This document shows, in pieces, positions 1 to 5,961 of a stretch of DNA of 5,980 nucleotides; positions within the stretch are counted from its first letter, which is position 1; the number at the start of each line of letters is the position of its first letter. The position numbers and the translations under genes were made by a program. The stretch comes from an uncultured Eubacteriales bacterium (lineage in GTDB: Bacteria > Bacillota > Clostridia > Lachnospirales > Lachnospiraceae): NCBI GenBank assembly GCA_900557175.1, contig USSL01000121.1, forward strand, positions 1 through 5,980. The letters run 5' to 3'. A model generated the notes under the pieces. It was not told where the DNA came from. It made no database searches and saw only the letters and a program-made list of their open reading frames with translations.

Positions 1-684
1 AGAACACTTTCTCTAAACGGCTATCAAGACTTTAAGCTTTCTTTGGCTTTGAGCACTTCTGCCGCAGATACTGCCCAGCCAAAGGATACCATTACCATTT
101 TGGATTCTTCATCTTGCGAAGAAACGGCCAAAAGAATTCTTAAAATTTATCAAACTTCTTTGGATGCAGCAATAAACACGTTCAATTTCAACGCTATTTC
201 TAAAACTGCTGAATTAATTCTTACATCACAAAGTGTTCACTTTTTTGGATTTGGCGGCTCTGGGACAAGCGCTAACGAAGCTAAAAATAAGTTTCTAAAA
301 ATTTTGCCAAATATTGTTTATAACAGTGATAGCCATATTCAATTAATGCAGGCAGCTTTGCTCGGAAAAAACGATCTTGCTATTATTTTTTCTAACTCAG
401 GAGTTACAAAAGACTGTATTAAAATTTCTAAAATCTGTCATACAAATGGTGCTAAAGTCATCTTTGCTACAATGTTTGCAAAAACACCTGCCTCTGCTTA
501 CTGTGACGTTCTTTTGCCTTGCGGTGCTAAAGAAGGACCTATGGAGGGCGGTTCAATCTCAAACAAGCTCTCGCAACTTCTTTTAATAGATATTCTATAT
601 GCAGAAGTCTATAGACAACTTGGTGAAAAAGCATTAGATAACAAGAAAAAAACCTCGCAGGTAATCACAGACAAAATGATGTAA
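1..684 (+). CDS. RpiR/MurR-family transcriptional regulator, SIS domain (5' end outside window)
   Basis: The frame is open from the first base, so the gene is 5'-truncated by the window edge; 227 residues are visible, against about 280 for the usual RpiR family length. The first residues (GYQDFKLSLA) resemble the end of the RpiR helix-turn-helix domain, which mostly lies outside. The rest is a SIS (sugar isomerase) domain: the phosphosugar-binding loop GFGGSG is at visible codons 83-88, and SNSGVT, the second SIS signature, is at codons 131-136. Family members sense a phosphorylated sugar or amino sugar in the cytoplasm and control catabolic genes; the ligand cannot be told here. A TTG at position 43 is not the true start because homology continues upstream. 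The gene converges on the electron-transfer operon and ends at a shared terminator, so it is probably functionally unrelated to it. By eye it is more AT-rich than the operon. Family call is firm; target is unknown. Confidence 0.88.
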   Translation, partial: RTLSLNGYQDFKLSLALSTSAADTAQPKDTITILDSSSCEETAKRILKIYQTSLDAAINTFNFNAISKTAELILTSQSVHFFGFGGSGTSANEAKNKFLKILPNIVYNSDSHIQLMQAALLGKNDLAIIFSNSGVTKDCIKISKICHTNGAKVIFATMFAKTPASAYCDVLLPCGAKEGPMEGGSISNKLSQLLLIDILYAEVYRQLGEKALDNKKKTSQVITDKMM

Positions 685-709
685 CACTGGGATCTTGAAC
701 TTCAAACAC

Positions 710-756
710 AAAAACAGCCATGACGCTCACCAATTGGTGCCGCCATGGCTGTTTTT
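710..756. terminator. Bidirectional rho-independent terminator between convergent genes
   Basis: A perfect 13-bp inverted repeat (710-722 against 744-756; arm AAAAACAGCCATG) is followed by five T on the + strand and, because the arm begins with five A, by five T on the - strand too. The loop holds a further perfect palindrome, CACCAATTGGTG at 728-739, which can extend the hairpin. It sits 25 bp after the regulator stop and 36 bp after the apbE stop, so it can end transcripts from both directions. The remainder of the 685-792 gap shows nothing else. Confidence 0.9.
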
Positions 757-792
757 CAGGTTCTTACGCCCTATCATTTTCAATTTTTATTA

Positions 793-1854
793 TTACCCTT
801 CCGCAGCAATATACTGTTCAAAGTTATCCGAGTATTTAACGCTTCCGTCATGAAGCACCCACATCGCCTCCACGTCTTCAAGGCTGTTGACAAAGGCAAG
901 TCCTTCATCAAAAGGCATGTTATAGACGGAGGTTGACAGTGCGTCGGCCATGCCTGAATCTTTTGTCACAATTGATACCGCTGCGAAGTAGTTTGCAGGC
1001 ATCAGCGTGTCCGGATCGATAATGTGGCAGTAGCGGATGCCGTCTACTGTATAGTAGCGCTGATAATCGCCGCTTGTCACGACACATTCATCTTTTAAAT
1101 CAACTTTTGCAATGTAGATTTCTTCACTGTCTAAGTCCGGATTCTGGATTCCGAGACGCCACTTTGAACCGTCTGTTTTTTCGCCGACCGCACAAATATT
1201 GCCGCCAACGCTAAGCAGCATATTTTCCATGCCAATTTCTTTCGCATATTCGGCACTCTTTTGTACGGCATAGCCTTTTCCGACACTGCCCACATCAATG
1301 GACATTTCCGGATCAGCTAAAAAGACAGTATTCTCAGTTTCATCAATAATAATATCATTGATATCTGTATGCTCTGCCGCAGCCTTTAAATCATCTGCCG
1401 GCGGCAAGGAAGCATTTGTGGGATCTGCACTTCCCCTGTCACGGTAATCATGCCATATTGAAAGGACACTGCCCATCGCAATGTTTGTCTGACCGTCGGT
1501 TTTCTCATACATCTCTTTGCCGAATTTCAAAAGCCTGATAATATCTGCGGAGACCTCAACCGGCGCTTTTCCGGCATGATCATTGATCGTCTTTAAGTTG
1601 TTGATGCCATCATATTCATGATAAATATCATACAGCTGATGGTAGTAAATGAGCTTTTCTTTAATCTGCTCTGCCTGCGCTGCGAATGCTTCCTCAGTCG
1701 CTGCATAGCCTACAATCTCTGTTTTCGTATCAAACACATCTAAAAACGTCGCTGTATACCGTGTCTGTTCGTTTTCCTGACGGAATATTGCGGCTGCCGC
1801 ACAAAACAGAACAAGTAACAGTGCCGCAATTCCTGCTTTTTTCATTCTTTTCAT
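793..1854 (-). CDS. apbE: FAD:protein FMN transferase (ApbE / FmnB type)
   Basis: ApbE enzymes act outside the cytoplasmic membrane, splitting FAD and linking FMN through a phosphoester to a threonine of a target protein. The 353-residue length is normal. Visible signatures are SIDVGSVGKGYAVQ (185-198), LLSVGGNICAVG (213-224), WRLGIQNP (232-239), VVTSGDYQRYY (258-268), HIIDPDTLMP (277-286) and GMADALSTSVY (301-311), in which D304 and T308 match the metal-binding positions of the family. Residues 1-24 form a basic start plus a hydrophobic helix, giving export or membrane anchoring; C18 follows V-L-F, which is not a lipobox. The start at 1854 has only a weak upstream GAAAG; an in-frame ATG three codons later is the alternative. 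The gene is last in the operon, 17 bp after the pplA-like gene, whose lipoprotein is the obvious substrate, as FmnB is for PplA in Listeria. All key motifs are intact. Confidence 0.95.
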   Translation of the reverse strand: MKRMKKAGIAALLLVLFCAAAAIFRQENEQTRYTATFLDVFDTKTEIVGYAATEEAFAAQAEQIKEKLIYYHQLYDIYHEYDGINNLKTINDHAGKAPVEVSADIIRLLKFGKEMYEKTDGQTNIAMGSVLSIWHDYRDRGSADPTNASLPPADDLKAAAEHTDINDIIIDETENTVFLADPEMSIDVGSVGKGYAVQKSAEYAKEIGMENMLLSVGGNICAVGEKTDGSKWRLGIQNPDLDSEEIYIAKVDLKDECVVTSGDYQRYYTVDGIRYCHIIDPDTLMPANYFAAVSIVTKDSGMADALSTSVYNMPFDEGLAFVNSLEDVEAMWVLHDGSVKYSDNFEQYIAAEG

Positions 1855-1871
1855 TTTTTTATCTTTCGTTA

Positions 1872-2963
1872 CTATTTTGCGCTGTCTGCTGCTTTTGCGA
1901 GCACTGCGTTAAAATCTGCAATATGAATTGTTACTGATGCCGCAAGGTCTGCGTCTGAAGGAACACCTTCTGTCACAGCCGTGCCGTTGACCTCGTCCAC
2001 CGTTTTTCCGACAGCATACTGCGCGTAGGCTTCTGCCTGTTCATTCCACTCTTTGCCGATTGATGAAGCTGCCTTCATGCCGTAGTTATCACCAATCTCA
2101 TTTTTAGACTGAACCGCTGCTGTAATATCTGTTGTAATTTTTCCGGCTGCATCAAACTTTACCGCCGCCTGAACGGCATCAATGACGGCACTTGTAATAA
2201 TACCATCTGCATTGACTGTTGTCACCGCAATTGTTGTAGCCGCTTCTGCCACACCGTCTTCTTCTGCCGCATCTTTAGAATTTCCTATTGTTGTCACTGC
2301 GCCTAAGCCAAGCTTGTCACCGGCTTGTGCACCGCAGTCTTTAGCATTTTCGACAGCCTTGACAACAACAGACTGGAAATCGCCAATATGCACTGTACAG
2401 GCTGCTGCAAGGTCTGCGTCGGCTGCCTTGCCGTCTTCTGTCACAGCCATGCCTGTCACTTCATCGGCTGTTTTGCCGATACAGTAGTCTGCAAATGCCG
2501 CCGCCTGCTCATTCCACTCTGCAGAAGCGCCGCCGTAAGCAACCATGCCGTAATCTTCGCCCAATTCATTCTTTGTCTTAAATTCTGTTTCAAGCTCTGT
2601 TTTCACCTTGCCGTCAGTGCCAAAGTTAATGACTGTCTGCGCGCCGTCAATGACACAATCAACAATTTTTCCATCGCCATCTACAGTCACTGCTGCCATC
2701 ACAATGTCCGTCTGTGCAATTCCATCGGCGTCCTTTGCGGCATCCGCAGAACTTCCGACACTGTTGATTGTTGCAAGACCTGTTTTTAAACTGCCCTCAG
2801 CCAAAACCTCTGTCTCTGTATTCTTTTCTGTTTCTGTCGCAGCACCGGCAGTTTCTGTCTGCCCACTCTCCTTTTTTTCAGGGTATTTGCGGTTGCTGCA
2901 GCCTGATAGAGCAGCCGCCGAAATCAATGCCATTCCCAATAATAAAGCAATTCTCTTTTTCAT
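1872..2963 (-). CDS. pplA: PplA-like extracellular flavoprotein, lipoprotein with two tandem FMN-bearing repeats
   Basis: A lipoprotein signal peptide is clear: basic start, hydrophobic core and lipobox L-S-G-C with the lipidated Cys at residue 22. A polar Thr/Glu-rich spacer follows (about 23-60), typical of a tether reaching away from the membrane. Then come two related domains of about 145 residues, at 62-206 and 219-360, sharing N-E-[LI]-G-[ED]-[DN]-Y-G-M, E-W-N-E-Q-A, I/V-G-K-T-x-D-E-V and D-A-D-L-A-A. Each ends with D-L-A-A-[AS]-x-T followed by an Ala/Val-rich helix, the layout seen around the flavinylated Thr of FMN-binding domains; the candidate acceptors are T190 and T345. Listeria PplA is likewise a lipoprotein flavinylated at two threonines by FmnB, and an apbE lies immediately downstream. 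The likely role is to carry electrons from the membrane quinone pool to extracellular acceptors. The gene symbol rests on domain layout and context, not on an alignment. The repeat-1 cysteines (103, 161, 189, 210) are absent from repeat 2. Confidence 0.82.
   Translation of the reverse strand: MKKRIALLLGMALISAAALSGCSNRKYPEKKESGQTETAGAATETEKNTETEVLAEGSLKTGLATINSVGSSADAAKDADGIAQTDIVMAAVTVDGDGKIVDCVIDGAQTVINFGTDGKVKTELETEFKTKNELGEDYGMVAYGGASAEWNEQAAAFADYCIGKTADEVTGMAVTEDGKAADADLAAACTVHIGDFQSVVVKAVENAKDCGAQAGDKLGLGAVTTIGNSKDAAEEDGVAEAATTIAVTTVNADGIITSAVIDAVQAAVKFDAAGKITTDITAAVQSKNEIGDNYGMKAASSIGKEWNEQAEAYAQYAVGKTVDEVNGTAVTEGVPSDADLAASVTIHIADFNAVLAKAADSAK
1884..2309 (-). repeat. Repeat unit 2 of the PplA-like lipoprotein (residues 219-360)
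   Basis: Second homologous unit, clearly diverged from unit 1 at protein level, indicating an old internal duplication rather than a recent one. It has no cysteines. The candidate FMN acceptor T345 is encoded at 1929-1931, inside D-L-A-A-S-V-T. Confidence 0.85.
2346..2780 (-). repeat. Repeat unit 1 of the PplA-like lipoprotein (residues 62-206)
   Basis: First of two homologous coding units. It aligns with the second over its whole length with a near-constant offset of 155 codons (465 bp). Short identical DNA stretches persist, for example GCAAGGTCTGCGTC on the + strand at 2407-2420 and 1942-1955. The candidate FMN acceptor T190 is encoded at 2394-2396. Confidence 0.85.
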
Positions 2964-2970
2964 AATCTTT

Positions 2971-2975
2971 TCCTC
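2971..2975 (-). promoter_or_regulatory. Ribosome binding site of the PplA-like gene
   Basis: On the - strand GAGGA lies 7 bases before the ATG at 2963, in the 16-bp gap after the polyprenyl synthase stop. It is the clearest Shine-Dalgarno sequence in the operon, in keeping with high expression of a surface lipoprotein, and it confirms the chosen start. Confidence 0.75.
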
Positions 2976-2979
2976 ATCA

Positions 2980-3939
2980 CTATTTTCTTAATCCGTAATA
3001 AGACTTGTCCAGCAATTCCTTTAAAATATCCGCCTTTTGTCCCGAAAGCCCAAGATCGTTCAGCGCCTTTTTTGCTTTCTCATAATAGCGCCCCGCAATC
3101 TGATGTGTAAAAACAACACCGCCGCTTTTTTTTACTGCGGCAAGCAGCTCTCCTGTCGAAAGCTTTCCGAGCTTTGCGCGGCTGCAAAGTGCCGGTTCAT
3201 TCTGAAATGTATAAATAACCGGCAGCATAATAACCCCCTGCTCATAATCCGACTGCACACTTTTTAACGCTGTTTTTTCATCCGTCTCATAGTCAATACA
3301 GTCATCGGTCAGCTGGAATATCATGCCTGTGTATTTTCCGAGTTTGCGGTAAAGCCGCAGCCTTTTCTCGTCATTTTCACAGACAAGCGCTCCGGCAAAA
3401 TAGGAGGCTTCAAATAAAGCCGCTGTCTTGCCGTTAATAATACTCAGATACCGCAGCATTGACAGACTGTAGTTTCGGTTATTCACACTCTGGCGAAGCT
3501 CACCCATGCAAATCTGTTCTACATAAGCGAAAGTGTTCATCTCCCTATATTTGTCGGGATTGCCTGCTTCCTGAAGTTTCCTTAAGGCCGCTGCCAGCAA
3601 ATAATCTCCGCATATGACAGCCTTCCTTTTGCCAAACTTCTTTTGCAGTGTTTCCACACCTCTGCGTAAATCGGCATCATCCATGATATCATCATGCACC
3701 AGCGTCGCCAAATGAAGCATCTCTATGGCAGCCGCAAAAATGATCGCATCTGTGTGAATATAGCCTTCTTCAGCCATCGCACACGCTAAAACGGCTCTGG
3801 CTCTCGCAAATTTTCCATGAGAAAGTGTCAGATGTGAAGTATACTGACGAACCAAAAGCGGCGTCGATAAAAGTGTACTGTCCACTTCCTGCTTAACTTT
3901 TTCAAACGCGGCATCAAATTTCATGGATAAATCAATCAT
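2980..3939 (-). CDS. Long-chain polyprenyl diphosphate synthase (DmkB-like, quinone side chain)
   Basis: A trans-isoprenyl diphosphate synthase of 319 residues, the usual length. The first Asp-rich motif is H-D-D-I-M-D (82-87), followed by DADLRRG (88-94). G-K-T-A-A-L-F is at 170-176 and the second Asp-rich motif D-D-C-I-D at 212-216. The residue five before the first motif is A78, small as in hepta- and octaprenyl synthases, where short-chain farnesyl synthases have an aromatic residue; this suggests a long product. In the Listeria EET locus a homologue (DmkB) makes the tail of a dedicated demethylmenaquinone, and the same role is inferred here. The start codon overlaps the end of ndh2 by 8 bp, so translation is probably coupled; a GAGGCGG stretch lies about 10 bases upstream. 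An in-frame ATG at codon 6 is a possible alternative. Several normally conserved residues differ (see findings), but both Asp-rich catalytic motifs are intact. Confidence 0.9.
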   Translation of the reverse strand: MIDLSMKFDAAFEKVKQEVDSTLLSTPLLVRQYTSHLTLSHGKFARARAVLACAMAEEGYIHTDAIIFAAAIEMLHLATLVHDDIMDDADLRRGVETLQKKFGKRKAVICGDYLLAAALRKLQEAGNPDKYREMNTFAYVEQICMGELRQSVNNRNYSLSMLRYLSIINGKTAALFEASYFAGALVCENDEKRLRLYRKLGKYTGMIFQLTDDCIDYETDEKTALKSVQSDYEQGVIMLPVIYTFQNEPALCSRAKLGKLSTGELLAAVKKSGGVVFTHQIAGRYYEKAKKALNDLGLSGQKADILKELLDKSYYGLRK

Positions 3940-5938
3940 TGTAGAAATACCGCCTCTTTACCCATTTTACGTTTTTCCAGTGTTTCTTTAAAAATGGTCC
4001 GACATAGTAATCAAAGCCAAATGTATAACCTGCTCCAATCAGCAGTGCAATACTTGCAAAAATCATCCATATGCCGTTTAAGTATAAGCCTGTTGTTGTT
4101 AAGAACATGCACTGAAGAATAATGGACATCGCCGATGCCGGGAATGTAAATAAACCGCCCATCAGCGCAAGACCTACGCCAAGTTCTAATAATACAATGA
4201 CAATCTGCATAAAAATCTGCATTTCATCACTTGCAAGAATTGTATTGTTAAGCATCTGATTCAGGAACGGAATATCAAGCTTAAACGCGAAATCTGCAAG
4301 CGTAGAATGTGCAAGATCTTTTCCGCTGACAAAAATTGTTGTAAATAATCCAAAATTCCAGTCGATTAAAATTGTTCCGGCACTTGCCGCCGCATCTGCG
4401 ACTGCTCCTGAAGCGCTTGCCACAGCATCAACAACCGCACTTGTGGCACCTGCCGCCGCATCAACGATTGATACGGGGCCGCCGACTGCGTCTGCAGCGT
4501 CCGGCGCAACGCCTAATACAGAATTATACCATGAATTTGCACCGCCAAAGAAATCTGTCAGCATCGGATTCGTAAACCAGCCCTCGACAATCTTCATCAC
4601 TGCCTCGAATACCCAGACAGCACCGAGCCACAGACGGAGCGGAACAAGCAGAAAGCTTGGCGTCTTATTTGAAAAATGTCCGCCCACAAAGCTTCTGTTG
4701 TTGCGAATCGTAAATATCTCATGCTTCAGGTAGCTGAATACCTTTGTCCAGCCCATCACCTGTATAAAATAAATAATATTAATAAAATGCTTTGCAAACA
4801 TTGCAAAGCATGACGGGAAATTCATCTGGTGCTTTGCCATACCGCCTCTTGCAGTACCCCAGCGTCCGCCGACACAAACCATAATACCGTGGAACTTCGG
4901 CTTATATTCTTCCATCTCTTTTTTCTTTGTAATTGCCGCAACGATATTGTTTGCCGCCGTATCTGCACTGTGCTCTGCGTTCTCAACCATCTGAGGCACC
5001 GGACGTTCCTCTCCCGGCACAGTATAACACATATTGTCACCGATGACATACACATTTTCATAATCGACACTTCTAAGATAAGCATCGACCTCGATTCTTC
5101 CTCTGCCTGCACTCTTAATTTCAGCGGCAGCGTCAGTCGTAATATCCGCACTCTCAATACCTGCTGTCCAAATAACTGTACCGGCAGTGTGCTCTGTCAC
5201 TTCATCGCCCTGTTTTAACTTAATGAAATTTTCACCGACGCCGACAACGCTTGCGCTCATCACAACGTCAACACCCATTTTTACAAGACGTTTTTCAACC
5301 TTGCGCGATAATTTTTCCGGCAGCACCGGTACAGGTCTTGGCAGACCGTCGACATCAACAAGCTTTACATCTTCACGCCTGATATTAAATCTCTTACAGA
5401 GAATCGGAACATATTCCGCAAGCTCACCGATCATTTCTACGCCGGTAAAACCTGCACCGACAACATAAAATGTCAGCAGCTCCCGTCTCTTTTGTACATC
5501 AGGTTCATCTGCCGCCAAACGGAAACAATCATGGATTCTGTCTCTTAATTTCACGGCATCATCATAGGACCAAAGTGTATAACTGTACTCTTTTGCGCCC
5601 TCCACACCGAAATAGGTTGGTTTTGAACCGGCAGCAAGCACAAGGTAATCATAGTCATATTCTCCATTTTTACCTGTAATCTTCTGCTCATTAAAATGAA
5701 TCTTTGTCACTGTATCTAAAACCACATTGACTTTGCGTCCCGCAAAAATCTGGTCCAGATTCATTTTTACGCTTTCCTCTCCAACGCGGCACGCTGCAAC
5801 CTCATGCAGCTCCGTCAGCATTGTATGATAGGGGTGCTTATCAATAATTGTAATCTGAGTTTCTCCCGCAAATCCTTTTTTGCGGAGTCTTTTCTCAAGT
5901 TTTTTTGTTGCAAGTACTCCTGCCGTGTTATCAAGCAC
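3932..5938 (-). CDS. ndh2: Type II NADH:quinone oxidoreductase with C-terminal DoxX-like membrane domain (EET Ndh2); 5' end apparently damaged
   Basis: Residues 1 to about 375 are an NDH-2 flavoenzyme that oxidises NADH in the cytoplasm and reduces membrane quinone. Visible signatures: TAGVLATKKL (5-14), LVLAAGSKP (99-107), the NADH-binding loop G-A-G-F-T-G (161-166), TVIWTAG (254-260) and the FAD-binding VYVIGDN (296-302, D301). Ordinary NDH-2 is about 400 residues; here a further 270 form a membrane domain like that of Listeria EET Ndh2. Hydrophobic stretches lie at about 427-447, 572-597, 601-619 and 621-639, with possible interfacial helix 376-395. Positive flanks (404-425 and 651-663) put both ends inside and the 450-570 loop outside. 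That loop holds an Ala-rich insertion. The only start in this frame is GTG at 5938, which leaves out the first beta strand and the glycine loop of the FAD site; an in-frame TAA lies just upstream. The missing strand appears in another frame from ATG 5961, implying an indel. The gene is first visible in the operon. Confidence 0.88.
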   Translation of the reverse strand: MLDNTAGVLATKKLEKRLRKKGFAGETQITIIDKHPYHTMLTELHEVAACRVGEESVKMNLDQIFAGRKVNVVLDTVTKIHFNEQKITGKNGEYDYDYLVLAAGSKPTYFGVEGAKEYSYTLWSYDDAVKLRDRIHDCFRLAADEPDVQKRRELLTFYVVGAGFTGVEMIGELAEYVPILCKRFNIRREDVKLVDVDGLPRPVPVLPEKLSRKVEKRLVKMGVDVVMSASVVGVGENFIKLKQGDEVTEHTAGTVIWTAGIESADITTDAAAEIKSAGRGRIEVDAYLRSVDYENVYVIGDNMCYTVPGEERPVPQMVENAEHSADTAANNIVAAITKKKEMEEYKPKFHGIMVCVGGRWGTARGGMAKHQMNFPSCFAMFAKHFINIIYFIQVMGWTKVFSYLKHEIFTIRNNRSFVGGHFSNKTPSFLLVPLRLWLGAVWVFEAVMKIVEGWFTNPMLTDFFGGANSWYNSVLGVAPDAADAVGGPVSIVDAAAGATSAVVDAVASASGAVADAAASAGTILIDWNFGLFTTIFVSGKDLAHSTLADFAFKLDIPFLNQMLNNTILASDEMQIFMQIVIVLLELGVGLALMGGLFTFPASAMSIILQCMFLTTTGLYLNGIWMIFASIALLIGAGYTFGFDYYVGPFLKKHWKNVKWVKRRYFYND
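4367..4465 (-). repeat. Three 11-residue Ala-rich repeats in the Ndh2 extracytosolic loop
   Basis: Residues 492-524 of Ndh2 split into VDAAAGATSAV, VDAVASASGAV and ADAAASAGTIL, each with hydrophobic-Asp-Ala at its start. The 33-bp DNA period has diverged, so the pattern is kept at protein level. An 11-residue period suits an amphipathic or coiled helix. The first unit contains D-A-A-A-G-A-T-S, close to an ApbE acceptor motif. Confidence 0.6.
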
Positions 5939-5961
5939 ACTATAACAAACTTATTTTTCAT
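5936..5961 (-). other. Out-of-frame remnant of the ndh2 N-terminus
   Basis: From ATG at 5961 the - strand reads M-K-N-K-F-V-I-V, a typical first Rossmann beta strand of NDH-2, ending at 5938. The downstream gene continues in a frame two bases away: the junction is GTGTG at 5940-5936, where dropping one GT would join the frames. No good Shine-Dalgarno sequence precedes this ATG; only TTAAAG is present, and just 19 bases remain to the window edge. Confidence 0.55.

Noticed and set aside
43..45. TTG at position 43 as the start of the SIS-domain gene
   Set aside because: The frame stays open to the window edge and the upstream residues fit the RpiR helix-turn-helix end, so the gene is truncated by the window and does not start there.
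745..936. Short plus-strand frame starting inside the terminator
   Set aside because: It overlaps the hairpin and then runs antisense to the 3' end of apbE, with no ribosome binding site and no protein-like features.
2182..2991. Several plus-strand open frames opposite the PplA-like gene
   Set aside because: They are shadows of an Ala-, Thr- and Val-rich coding sequence with clear signal peptide and repeats on the other strand; no ribosome binding site or recognisable domain was seen.
4372..4733. Plus-strand open frames opposite ndh2
   Set aside because: They lie antisense to the Ala-rich, GCN-codon part of ndh2, whose reverse complement rarely makes stops; their His/Arg/Leu/Pro-rich translations resemble no protein family.
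4822..5218. Open frames on both strands within ndh2
   Set aside because: The correct frame shows intact NDH-2 motifs across this interval (TVIWTAG, VYVIGDN); the others give low-complexity translations without family features.
5925..5940. Small inverted repeat GTGT...ACAC around the damaged ndh2 start, considered as an invertible switch
   Set aside because: The arms are only 4 bp and flipping the 8-bp interior does not restore a glycine loop or the frame, so phase variation by inversion is not supported.
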